Assembly: GCF_042747725.1 (NCBI RefSeq)
Contig: NZ_JBHZGO010000115.1
Coordinates: 1-64,000 of the forward strand
DNA: 64,000 nt
Source: FACHB-T130 sp042747725
Lineage (GTDB): Bacteria; Cyanobacteriota; Cyanobacteriia; Cyanobacteriales; FACHB-T130
Reading direction: 5' to 3'
Numbering within the stretch: the first letter of the stretch is position 1; every line of letters begins with the position of its first letter. This document shows positions 43,506 to 51,225 of this stretch, in pieces. The translations under genes and the position numbers were made by a program. A model generated the notes under the pieces. It ran no database searches, had not been told where the DNA came from, and worked only from the letters and a program-made list of their open reading frames with translations.

Positions 43506-44207
43506 ATGACCTCTGAGCATATCCAAGCCATCTTTGACCGCATTGCACCCGTTTACGACCAGCTTAACGATCGCTTAAGTCTCGGACAGCACCGCGTATG
43601 GAAGCTGATGACGGTGAAGTGGAGTCATGCGAGTCGGGGAGATATTTGCTTAGATGTCTGCTGTGGTAGTGGTGACATTGCGACTCTACTGGCGCGACAG
43701 GTGGGAGAAAAGGGTCAGGTATTTGGGTTAGATTTTTCACCCGCGCAATTAGCGATCGCTCGTCAGCGATGCGAAAATAGGGACAGCCAAAAGGAATGCC
43801 CCATCACCTGGATAGAAGGAGATGCCCTGAATCTCCCCTTCCCCGACAACTATTTCGACTGCGCCACAATGGGTTACGGACTTCGCAACGTCACCAATAT
43901 TCCCCGCTGTCTTGAGGAATTGCACCGCGTCCTCAAGCCGGGTGCCAAAGCCGCTATCCTAGACTTCCATCGTCCCAGCAATCCTCAAATGCGAAGCTTT
44001 CAGCAGTGGTATCTCGATACCATCGTCGTCCCAACCGCCAACCAAATGGGATTGACTGAAGAATATGCCTACATTAGCCCCAGCTTAGATAAATTTCCCA
44101 CGGGCAGCGAACAAATGGATTTAGCCAGGAAAGCGGGATTTACCGCCGCTATCCACTATCAGATTGCGGGTGGGGTCATGGGCGTATTGGTAGTAACCAA
44201 AGCCTAA
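43506..44207 (+). CDS. menG: Demethylphylloquinone/demethylmenaquinone methyltransferase (UbiE/MenG family)
   Basis: This enzyme methylates the naphthoquinone ring in phylloquinone synthesis for photosystem I. The 233 residues start at ATG 43506 (MTSEHIQAIFDRIAPVYDQL), the usual start of the family; an upstream in-frame ATG at 43452 would add 18 residues. LDVCCGSGDIATLLA is SAM motif I, WIEGDALNLPFPDNYFD motif II, and GYGLRNVTNIPRCLEELHRV the UbiE signature. In cyanobacteria this function is assigned to MenG, since ubiquinone is absent. Confidence 0.92.
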   Translation: MTSEHIQAIFDRIAPVYDQLNDRLSLGQHRVWKLMTVKWSHASRGDICLDVCCGSGDIATLLARQVGEKGQVFGLDFSPAQLAIARQRCENRDSQKECPITWIEGDALNLPFPDNYFDCATMGYGLRNVTNIPRCLEELHRVLKPGAKAAILDFHRPSNPQMRSFQQWYLDTIVVPTANQMGLTEEYAYISPSLDKFPTGSEQMDLARKAGFTAAIHYQIAGGVMGVLVVTKA

Positions 44208-44333
44208 GATGGTAGTAGAGGGTAGCAGATGAGTTTTGAGTTTTGAGTTATGAATTGACCCTAACTCAACACTCAACATTCAACATTCATAACTTCCCTT
44301 AAAACGTAACCTCTGCCTAATTGGATCGCCGCC

Positions 44334-45563
44334 TTGAATTGGTCTAACCTCTGGCTTTACGTCAGTCCCCCGATTGTTGGTGCAATTATTGGCTATTTCA
44401 CCAACGATATCGCCATTAAAATGTTATTCCGCCCCTATCGGACTCTTTACATCGGTAGGCGGCGCGTCCCTTTCACGCCTGGATTGATTCCCCGAAATCA
44501 GGAACGCCTAGCCAACCGGGTTTCCGACACGATCATGGGGTCGCTGCTGACGCCAGAGGAATTGCAAAAGCTGGCGCGACGGCTGCTGCATACAGAACGG
44601 GTGCAAGGGGCGATTCTTTGGTTACTGCGACTGGCGCTAGAGCAGGTCAAACCCGATGCCGAGCAGAAAACCGCTAAAATTATGGCGGGAATTCTGCGGG
44701 ATTTGCTGGGTGAATCGTTTCCCCGCCTGCTGAAAGTTTTAGCCCGCCGCGAGGATTTTCTGGAAGTCCAACTCAACCAAATTTTTGATAAGGTTTTGCT
44801 GGAATTTCAGCTGAGTGACGATCAGGCAAAGAAGCTTTCTGACTGGATATTGCAAGTGGTGCTACCACCAGATATGGTGCGGCAAGCTTTGGTGGATTTC
44901 CTGACTGACCGCAATATTCAAGTCATTGATGAAGGCTTTCGGGCAAAGACGAGTGGCACTTACTGGGTGGTGGCGAATTTGTTTGGTCTTCGCAACACTC
45001 TGACGCGCCTGCGGACGTTTTGCTTGGACGAAAAAGAGGAAACAAATCAACGTTTGACAGAGTTGATTGTCTCGTTAGGAATTCGAGAACGTTTGCAGGA
45101 ATGGCTGCAAAATCTCTCTTTACAAAATTTGCCGGTTTCGACGGTGCGCCAGTTGCGTAAAACGATGCGCGACAGCGTCCGCAGTTATATTCAAGAGCAT
45201 GGCGCTGACTTGTTGCAGGGATTGAGTGACTCTGTGGACTGGGAAAATATTGCCAAGTTAATCCTGGCTCGGCTGCGAACATCGCCTGCTGTGAATGCTT
45301 CTTTAGAAGTGGTTAGCAAAGAATTGGCTTTAATTTTAGAGCGCTATTTGGAGCGGGATCTGGAAAAAATTGTGGCTCAAGTGATTCCGATTTTGTCGAT
45401 CGATCAGGTGATTATTGACCGAGTGAAGGGAACATCGGCGGCGGAATTGGAAATGGCAATTCAAGGCATCGTCAAAAATGAGCTGCAAGCAATTGTCAAT
45501 TTGGGGGGCATCTTAGGGTTTGTCGTGGGTTTGTTGCAGGGGGTTTTGCTGTTGCTGCGTTAA
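44334..45563 (+). CDS. DUF445 family membrane-associated protein
   Basis: The 409-residue protein starts with TTG. The N-terminal helix VSPPIVGAIIGYFTNDIAIK and PRNQERLANRVSDTIMGSLL match DUF445 (YheB-like) proteins. A long amphipathic helical middle (about 60-370) follows, and a C-terminal hydrophobic helix, LGGILGFVVGLLQGVLLLL, anchors it again. The molecular function is unknown. It stands alone between menG and a kinase gene; its upstream spacer contains opposed TTGAGTT/AACTCAA repeats. Confidence 0.85.
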   Translation: MNWSNLWLYVSPPIVGAIIGYFTNDIAIKMLFRPYRTLYIGRRRVPFTPGLIPRNQERLANRVSDTIMGSLLTPEELQKLARRLLHTERVQGAILWLLRLALEQVKPDAEQKTAKIMAGILRDLLGESFPRLLKVLARREDFLEVQLNQIFDKVLLEFQLSDDQAKKLSDWILQVVLPPDMVRQALVDFLTDRNIQVIDEGFRAKTSGTYWVVANLFGLRNTLTRLRTFCLDEKEETNQRLTELIVSLGIRERLQEWLQNLSLQNLPVSTVRQLRKTMRDSVRSYIQEHGADLLQGLSDSVDWENIAKLILARLRTSPAVNASLEVVSKELALILERYLERDLEKIVAQVIPILSIDQVIIDRVKGTSAAELEMAIQGIVKNELQAIVNLGGILGFVVGLLQGVLLLLR

Positions 45564-45609
45564 GGTGTGCAAAAATTAACACGGTTCGTCTCGGAGTCGT
45601 TGGTAAGCT

Positions 45610-46995
45610 ATGGCTTGGGCAGCTGGGCAGAGGTTATACGGCGATCGCTATATCATCGAAAGACCGCTCGGTCAGGGTGGTGTTGGGATTACCTATCTTG
45701 CTAAAGACAGAAAAGGCAATCAAGTTGTCATCAAGACGCTGAAAGAGGATGTCCTCAACAACCCAGAACTCGCTTCGTTCCGGGACAAATTTCAGCGGGA
45801 TTTTCGAGATGAGGCGCTACGTCTCGCTTTGTGTCGTCACCCTCATATCGTGCAGATTGAAAACGCTTTTCAGGAAGGCTCGCTTCCCTGTATGGCGATG
45901 GAATATGTGGAAGGGGAAGATTTATGGAAGCGGGTGAACAAGTGGGGACTCCTGTCGGAAACAGAAGCACTGCGCTACATTCAGCAGATTGGCGAAGCGC
46001 TTACCGTCGTTCACGATAAAGGTTTGCTGCATCGGGATGTCAAGCCGCACAACATCATGCTGCGTTCTGGGAAATTAGAGGCGGTTTTGATTGATTTTGG
46101 GATTGCACGGGAGTTTATCCGGGATACTACCCAAGCTCATACTCAAGCCTTAACTCACGGTTTTGCACCCATTGAGCAATATGCTGAGGAAGCGAGACGA
46201 GGCGAGTATACGGATGTCTACGCCCTAGCCGCAACCCTGTATTATTTACTCACGGGAAAGCGTCCGACTCCGGCTTTTGCCAGGGCTGCGAAAGTTCCCT
46301 TAGAGGCACCGAGGCAAATTAATTCTAGTATTAGCGATCGCGTTGAGCTGGCAATTCTCCTGGGGATGGAGTTTGAACCCGAAAATCGCCCTGCTTCAGT
46401 GCAAGCTTGGTTGGATTTATGCAATTTCAGCAGCCTGAATCAAGATGCGGCGACGTTACCGATACGAAACGTTGAATCAGTCATCACTATGCCTGATACC
46501 ACGCTTTCCACGACAATGTTTGTCCCTTTGGACGCTTTCCACAACAATCTGAGTCCGGAGGCGGGGGAAAATTACCGTCAATTGCGAGATTTATTGGCAG
46601 CAGGGAAGTGGAGAGAAGCCGATTTGGAAACGGCGGCGATTATGCTGAAGGTAGCCCATCGGGACGAAGAAGAGTGGCTGGATTACGAACACATCGAATC
46701 GTTTCCAGGGCAAGATTTACGTACTATCGATACTCTTTGGGTAAATTACAGCAACGGACGCTTTGGCTTGAGTGTCCAGAAGCGCATTTACCAAGAGTGT
46801 GGAAATAATTTTGTCACGTTTGGCGATCGCGTGGGTTGGCACATTAACGAAACTTGGTTGTGGTGGAATGACCTCAATTTCACTTCGGATGCTCTCCCCG
46901 GACATCTTCCGGGGTGGCGAGTCGGGGGTTCGGGGGGTGTCTGGGGTTGTTTTGTAACGGTTGGCGAGTCGCTGCTGGCGCGTCCCGATTTGTAA
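45610..46995 (+). CDS. Serine/threonine kinase fused to a GUN4 domain
   Basis: The 461-residue protein has a Hanks-type kinase domain (about 10-270): GVGITYLAKDRKGNQVVIK, LLHRDVKPHNIML, VLIDFGIAREF. Then comes a linker and a C-terminal GUN4 domain (about 312-455): NYRQLRDLLAAGKWREADLE, FPGQDLRTIDTLWVNYSNGR, FGDRVGWHINETWLWW. GUN4 binds protoporphyrin IX and Mg-protoporphyrin and stimulates Mg-chelatase. A fusion suggests a kinase controlled by, or delivered to, tetrapyrrole. Such fusions are known in filamentous cyanobacteria; the substrate is unknown. Confidence 0.9.
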   Translation: MAWAAGQRLYGDRYIIERPLGQGGVGITYLAKDRKGNQVVIKTLKEDVLNNPELASFRDKFQRDFRDEALRLALCRHPHIVQIENAFQEGSLPCMAMEYVEGEDLWKRVNKWGLLSETEALRYIQQIGEALTVVHDKGLLHRDVKPHNIMLRSGKLEAVLIDFGIAREFIRDTTQAHTQALTHGFAPIEQYAEEARRGEYTDVYALAATLYYLLTGKRPTPAFARAAKVPLEAPRQINSSISDRVELAILLGMEFEPENRPASVQAWLDLCNFSSLNQDAATLPIRNVESVITMPDTTLSTTMFVPLDAFHNNLSPEAGENYRQLRDLLAAGKWREADLETAAIMLKVAHRDEEEWLDYEHIESFPGQDLRTIDTLWVNYSNGRFGLSVQKRIYQECGNNFVTFGDRVGWHINETWLWWNDLNFTSDALPGHLPGWRVGGSGGVWGCFVTVGESLLARPDL

Positions 46996-47063
46996 GCCGA
47001 TAAACAAAGAGCGATCGCTTTGTTTTGAAGAAGCTGGCTAGCAATATATCTAGAAATGAATTC

Positions 47064-47540
47064 TTAAACAAGTTGAGTTTGAAACTTTTCCATTGCTTGT
47101 TTTTTCTGAGAATAGACACTCCGCAACCTCCGCAATTGAGCCTCTGACAGCACAGATTTAATGACGCCCAGCAATTCACCCCATCTGTACATTTCTGCCA
47201 AGGAAGGGACTGTCTGTAGTTTCTGCTCGTAAAATTTTACCCAAAAGCCGGGGGCTTTATATTGATTCTTTCGCCAACGCTTGCGCCATCTGAGGAAATC
47301 TTTGGCAGTGGGTGTCTCGACGTTTAAAATCGGTGGCAGATCCGCATAGCTGACAAACGTACTCACGCCTTTGCCAACAACGTGGATAACATATTGCCAG
47401 CAGTCGATCCGATATATCTGTTCGGGGTTGAGATTGAGGAGGAGGGCGATCGCTTCTTTCGTAACAAACCGAGCCAATTGATGAACAACCCTTGATCCTG
47501 GCTGTGAGCTTGATATCATAAGAATTAACTCCAATATCAT
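47064..47540 (-). CDS. Conserved-looking hypothetical protein
   Basis: The protein is 158 residues from ATG 47540, or 151 from ATG 47519. A compact first half has VTKEAIALLLNLNPEQIYRI and WQYVIHVVGKGVSTFVSYAD. A very basic helical second half has FLRWRKRWRKNQYK and SEAQLRRLRSVYSQKKQAME. I recognise no domain; the basic helix may bind nucleic acid or membrane. It is convergent with the GUN4 kinase and divergent from a small HTH regulator 98 bp away. Confidence 0.6.
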   Translation of the reverse strand: MILELILMISSSQPGSRVVHQLARFVTKEAIALLLNLNPEQIYRIDCWQYVIHVVGKGVSTFVSYADLPPILNVETPTAKDFLRWRKRWRKNQYKAPGFWVKFYEQKLQTVPSLAEMYRWGELLGVIKSVLSEAQLRRLRSVYSQKKQAMEKFQTQLV

Positions 47541-47637
47541 GGAGTTTTTGTGGAATTAGCGATCGCTCTTCAGTTTCCGACGCCAAAGGGCGATCGCTTT
47601 TTACTGGATAAAATATTTTAGTCGAAATTTAAACTCT

Positions 47638-47859
47638 ATGTCAAGAACAGAATTAATAAAGTTGCGGATTAGGGAGTTTGCCGCCAAAGAGGGCTGGACG
47701 CTGAAGGAAGTTTCCGAACGTTCCGGAGTGTCGTACAGCACAATCAAAACTTATGCAGTGTCGCCGGGAATGGTGATGGCTGACTTAGCTGCTTTACGAA
47801 AGTTAGCGCGAACCTTTGATGTGTTGATTGAAGATTTGTTGGAAGTGGTGCAGGAATAA
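47638..47859 (+). CDS. Small XRE-like helix-turn-helix protein
   Basis: The 73-residue protein is a single Cro/CI-type HTH domain: IREFAAKEGWTLKEVSERSG, then VSYSTIKTYAVSPGMVMADL, then AALRKLARTFDVLIEDLLEV. It is the size of an antitoxin or a phage-type regulator. There is no toxin-like gene directly beside it; a broken DUF4258/YgiT pair lies 70 bp downstream. It may regulate that pair or the divergent gene, but no operator is evident. Confidence 0.8.
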   Translation: MSRTELIKLRIREFAAKEGWTLKEVSERSGVSYSTIKTYAVSPGMVMADLAALRKLARTFDVLIEDLLEVVQE

Positions 47860-47929
47860 GCGATCGCATCGGCAAGTTAAAAGGATTAAATGCGATCGCT
47901 TCTAACTACCAATTGTGGACAATAATGCA

Positions 47930-48113
47930 ATGAATTAACATCAACGACATCATTGCAGCAATCCTAGCGAATCGGGTTCGGATTACAGATCATGCTGATG
48001 AAGAAGCAGAGGATGACCAACTCTTATTTGATGAAATCTACTTTTCCGTCCTTTATGGCGAAATCATAGAACACTACCCAAATGATGCTATTAGAAAATT
48101 GCCCGGTTTGTAG
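47930..48113 (+). pseudogene. Decayed DUF4258 toxin-like gene
   Basis: From codon 3 the strand reads INDIIAAILANRVRITDHAD, EEAEDDQLLFDEIYFSVLYG, EIIEHYPND, the N-terminal half of DUF4258 proteins that usually sit upstream of YgiT-type antitoxins. The ATG at 47930 is out of frame by a single extra T (ATG AAT TAA). The C-terminal half is missing: after YPND the frame runs into the antitoxin gene and stops at 48113. It is therefore non-functional. Confidence 0.82.
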
Positions 48114-48321
48114 TGGTATGGTCAAAAAAGAAGTAGAGAAAATACTGCGTGGGGGCAACCACACGGCTGTTTTAAAAGTATCGGCAGAAGTTTGTCTAAG
48201 CTGCGGGGAAAGATTGTATTCTGTGGAAACGGTTAGGCGATTTGAAAACATTAGAGCCAAACTGAAGCGTCAAGAGACAGAAGATTTTCAACCGATAGGG
48301 CAATCTTTTCGAGTCAGGTAA
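48082..48321 (+). CDS. YgiT/MqsA-type zinc-finger antitoxin
   Basis: The 79-residue protein has the N-terminal zinc finger NCPVCSG (CxxC) and CLSCGERLYS (second CxxC), then a short helix typical of the MqsA N-terminal half. Two adjacent ATG codons (48082 and 48085) could start it. It overlaps the truncated DUF4258 gene by 32 bp. There is no HTH domain, so autoregulation must come from elsewhere; the small HTH protein upstream is a candidate. It is an antitoxin apparently left without a working toxin. Confidence 0.8.
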   Translation: MMLLENCPVCSGMVKKEVEKILRGGNHTAVLKVSAEVCLSCGERLYSVETVRRFENIRAKLKRQETEDFQPIGQSFRVR

Positions 48322-48448
48322 GGAGGCGAGAAGCCGAATCATCGCGGCATAAGCTTTGCGATCGCTCTCTCCAAATCTAAGTGTTCACAAGCGATCGCTT
48401 CTGGCAAGATAAGGAGAAACGTCACATTCACAAAGGTGATCAGATGCT

Positions 48449-49348
48449 ATGCGCTTGAAGCGAATCCTTGGCTTTTTAGTGTTGTGTGTGGGGGTTAGCA
48501 GCCTCTTCATCTGGCGAGAAGGGCGATCGCTACCTGTCTCCCAAGCTCAACCTCCACCTCTGCCGGAGGGGGTGCGATCGCAGACTGATGTGCCCTATGT
48601 GCCAACGCCTAACCAGGTGGTGACAGCGATGCTGAAGATGGCAGGCGTCACAAAAGATGATGTCGTCTACGATCTGGGTTCTGGCGATGGAAGGCTGGTT
48701 ATCGCAGCAGCGAAGCAATTCGGCGCGAAGGGTGTCGGTTTCGAGATTAACCCCCGACTGATTCAGGAAAGTAACGAAAAAGCTAGATTAGCAGGTGTGA
48801 GCGATCGCGTGAAGTTTGTCGAGCAAGATTTGTTCCAAACTGACCTTAGTGACGCTACCGTAGTGACGCTTTACCTGCTGCCTAAAGTTAACATCCAATT
48901 GCGACCGAAACTGCTGCGCGAACTCAAACCGGGAACGCCCGTTGTCTCTCACCAATTCGACATGAAGGAATGGAAACCTGACCGCACTGAAGTGTTGCGG
49001 GTCGGTTCTCGCATTCACAGAGTTTTCTACTGGGTGATTCCAGCACAGGTAACAGGAACCTGGCAATGGAATATGCAATCCGTCGGGAGCAAAAATCCCT
49101 ACACGCTGCAACTACGTCAACAGTTTCAAGAAGTTACGGGAACGGTGAGAATGAGCAATGGGGAAATACCGATTACTGAGGCAAAATTAACAGGCGACCA
49201 ACTTAGCTTTAAAGTTACACAGCCGAAGCAAGGGAAGCTAGTAACAATGCAGTTTAATGGGCGCATTTCTGACAACACCATTATTGGAAGCGTGGATATT
49301 TTAGGCGGTGCGAAAGTAGACAGACGCAACTGGGCAGCCCGACGCTAA
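48449..49348 (+). CDS. Membrane-anchored or exported methyltransferase-like protein
   Basis: The protein has 299 residues. An N-terminal signal or anchor helix (about 5-23) is followed by a Pro-rich stretch and a SAM domain with VVYDLGSGDGRLVIAAAKQF, GVGFEINPRLIQESNEKA and VKFVEQDLFQTDL. From about residue 205 a beta-rich C-terminal domain follows (TGTWQWNMQS ... WAARR). The combination is odd, because a SAM enzyme outside the cytoplasm would lack cofactor. The helix probably holds the enzyme at the cytoplasmic face, or the domain has lost activity. Confidence 0.78.
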   Translation: MRLKRILGFLVLCVGVSSLFIWREGRSLPVSQAQPPPLPEGVRSQTDVPYVPTPNQVVTAMLKMAGVTKDDVVYDLGSGDGRLVIAAAKQFGAKGVGFEINPRLIQESNEKARLAGVSDRVKFVEQDLFQTDLSDATVVTLYLLPKVNIQLRPKLLRELKPGTPVVSHQFDMKEWKPDRTEVLRVGSRIHRVFYWVIPAQVTGTWQWNMQSVGSKNPYTLQLRQQFQEVTGTVRMSNGEIPITEAKLTGDQLSFKVTQPKQGKLVTMQFNGRISDNTIIGSVDILGGAKVDRRNWAARR

Positions 49349-49575
49349 TGCTAAATTGGTCAAATTCCTTTGGTGCAAGGGTTTTACATTCTACTGTAAC
49401 CAGAGTAACAAACATCCCGATAATTACCCGAATTAGGGGAGTTAGAAAGATTGTGTCAGTCTAAGTCTAAATAATAGTTAACCTGCTTCGTCTCTCGGTG
49501 GGCGCGTACCCTAAGATTGCCTGTAGGGTGTCATCATTATTATTCGTGAGGGCATAACTTTTATTTACCGAGAAA

Positions 49576-50481
49576 CTAATATACTTGATCCTTCACGTCC
49601 TGTTCTTCTTTCAGATATCTGTAGTGTTCCACAAGAGGACTCGTAATTAACTGGTTTAATTCTCCCCTATTCCTCACAGATTCAATCATTCTGTAAGCAT
49701 TTCTAATGTTTTTTCTAAAAATCTCAATTTCACTTTGGTGAACTTCGGAATCATCTATTTTAAAAATATCTTCTAGACCAACGAATGAGCCTACAACGTG
49801 AACTGTAATTGCCTCATCCAAATAAAAACTATGTTCATCTGTTAACATAGCGACTTCTAGACCTACAAAATATGCAATTCTTTGCTTCTCCTTAATTGAG
49901 AAATTTTCTAATTCAAGTAGTTCTTCGATGACGCCAACAGCTAGTTTGATTTTATAAAAAAGAGTTTCATAACTTTCCAAACGATGGTTAGATAATTTAT
50001 GATTATTTTTGAATTTATCTTCGTTTGAAATTGGCAATAAAGCTGGTGGGAAAATTTGAGGATATTCAAATTTAATTGCAGGATGCTTTACATCTAGAAG
50101 AAGCCTAAGCCATTCAATTCCATATATTTTAAGTTTCCAACTGTATTGATTACAAATATCAGCAATAGCTTTATCTCTTTCACCTGCTGTTGGTTGAGAA
50201 GTCGTAATAAAAACAAGCTCATGACAGGTGTGACTATGACCAGCAATTTTTGCAGCATCGGTTGCGAGCTTATACTTCCAATCGTCACGTACACTGTAAG
50301 CAAATATTGTGACTTCTTGAGATTTGTTAACGTGTATGGCGTCTCTTCCTTTGTCCTTGAAACCACCAAGCGGCTCAACAGATGAATATCCTTCTAAAAA
50401 CATCAGGTCGTGACAAAGACGCTCAAACTCAGAATAGTCTGTCAGCTTTTCGAGACAGTAAATAGTTAGGTTAGCAGCCAT
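49576..50481 (-). CDS. Restriction-endonuclease-like (PD-(D/E)XK) protein candidate
   Basis: The 301-residue protein has an N-terminal FERLCHDLMFLEGYSSVEPL, then GGFKDKGRDAIHVNKSQEVT, IFAYSVRDDWKYKL, then ELVFITTSQPTAGERD. The pattern follows Mrr-like domains (E...GG-DxGRD...). The usual QxK is replaced by AYS-VRDDW, so catalytic residues are uncertain. The C-terminal half (about 150-301) is helical and unknown. It is a lone gene between an exported methyltransferase and a MITE, with no methylase or helicase beside it. Low-GC codon use suggests acquisition; it may be a solitary defence gene. Confidence 0.55.
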   Translation of the reverse strand: MAANLTIYCLEKLTDYSEFERLCHDLMFLEGYSSVEPLGGFKDKGRDAIHVNKSQEVTIFAYSVRDDWKYKLATDAAKIAGHSHTCHELVFITTSQPTAGERDKAIADICNQYSWKLKIYGIEWLRLLLDVKHPAIKFEYPQIFPPALLPISNEDKFKNNHKLSNHRLESYETLFYKIKLAVGVIEELLELENFSIKEKQRIAYFVGLEVAMLTDEHSFYLDEAITVHVVGSFVGLEDIFKIDDSEVHQSEIEIFRKNIRNAYRMIESVRNRGELNQLITSPLVEHYRYLKEEQDVKDQVY

Positions 50482-50849
50482 CCAAGTACTCGTGGTTAAG
50501 ATACGTTAGTACTAAAATATTTTAGCAACGTTATTGGTAAAGTTGAGAGTATAGCAGTCCTAAATGATTCGTGAAGGCGAGATCCCCGACTTCTCCAAGA
50601 AGTCGGGGATCTGAGGCGCTGGCATCTCACGACTCAAATAGGATTGCTATAGTTGCATTGCAGCATGCTAACACGGCAGTGCAGCGGACGGTCGAAAGCC
50701 ACTGGTGCCTAGTTCGGTATTATCTGCCGCAGCTGGCTTTAGCCGTTAGTGTAAAACTTTGTTTTTGCTCAGATGAAGAACGTTATTTTCTAGCACTCAG
50801 AAACTTCATACATAAACTCAGTAGTTACCAGCACTTCTGATTTACAAGT
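50482..50849. other. Intergenic region with MITE
   Basis: This spacer is gene-free and contains the family B element at 50550-50651. The remaining ~200 bp (50652-50849) are GC-richer and show no recognisable frame. An 89-codon plus-strand frame starting at 50571 runs through the element and is not credible as a gene. Confidence 0.55.
50550..50651. mobile_element. MITE-like palindromic element, family B
   Basis: The terminal repeats TATAGCAGTCCTAAATGATT and TATAGCAATCCTATTTGAGT (reverse complement of the right end) match at about four in five positions. Inside is a perfect 15-bp stem AGATCCCCGACTTCT / AGAAGTCGGGGATCT (50580-50594 and 50598-50612). A degenerate relative is at 30284-30383. Confidence 0.78.
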
Positions 50850-50984
50850 TTATTTTTTGAGGACATCTGTACTGAGCAAAATTTCGTTATTTTCATCGTC
50901 AATTAGCGATCGCACTCTGGTGCTAAGTTTAGGGCTGTCTATGACGTACCAAATAAATGTATGAGTGTCCAGCAGTTGCCTCAT
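50850..50984 (-). pseudogene. Truncated PIN-domain (VapC-like) toxin
   Basis: The frame MRQLLDTHTFIWYVIDSPKL, STRVRSLIDDENNEILLSTD ends after 44 codons at TAA 50850-50852. The opening matches PIN toxins, with the first acidic residue in LLDTHTF. The later acidic residues and the rest of the ~130-residue fold are missing. Its ATG overlaps the antitoxin stop by one base (TAATG). This is a classic toxin position with a broken toxin. Confidence 0.82.
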
Positions 50985-51208
50985 TACATATAATCCTTGA
51001 AGTCTTCTAGCGTCTCGTCAAAGTCATCAGATATTGTAACTAACCCTTTAGCACTCCCAGCTTGGCGGCGACGCTTAACTGGCGACACTGGCACTAATTT
51101 GACAACAGGTTGGTTGTCTTTCGAGATCGTGACTTCTTCACCACGAAGTGCCGCCTCGATTAAGTTGGGCAGATATTTAGATGCCTCAGCGAGATCGATT
51201 TGTTGCAT
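50984..51208 (-). CDS. Phd/YefM-type antitoxin
   Basis: The 74-residue protein has IDLAEASKYLPNLIEAALRG, then EEVTISKDNQPVVKLVPV, the Phd/YefM N-terminal DNA-binding fold. A C-terminal tail (DFDETLEDFKDYM) normally wraps the toxin. It stands immediately upstream of the truncated PIN toxin with TAATG coupling. The antitoxin appears complete, so it could still repress its promoter or neutralise a toxin encoded elsewhere. Confidence 0.85.
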   Translation of the reverse strand: MQQIDLAEASKYLPNLIEAALRGEEVTISKDNQPVVKLVPVSPVKRRRQAGSAKGLVTISDDFDETLEDFKDYM

Positions 51209-51225
51209 AACTGTTACCCTCTTTT

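Noticed and set aside
50571..50840. 89-codon plus-strand frame near the family B element
   Set aside because: The first third is the MITE sequence, there is no ribosome-binding site, and the product has no domain pattern.
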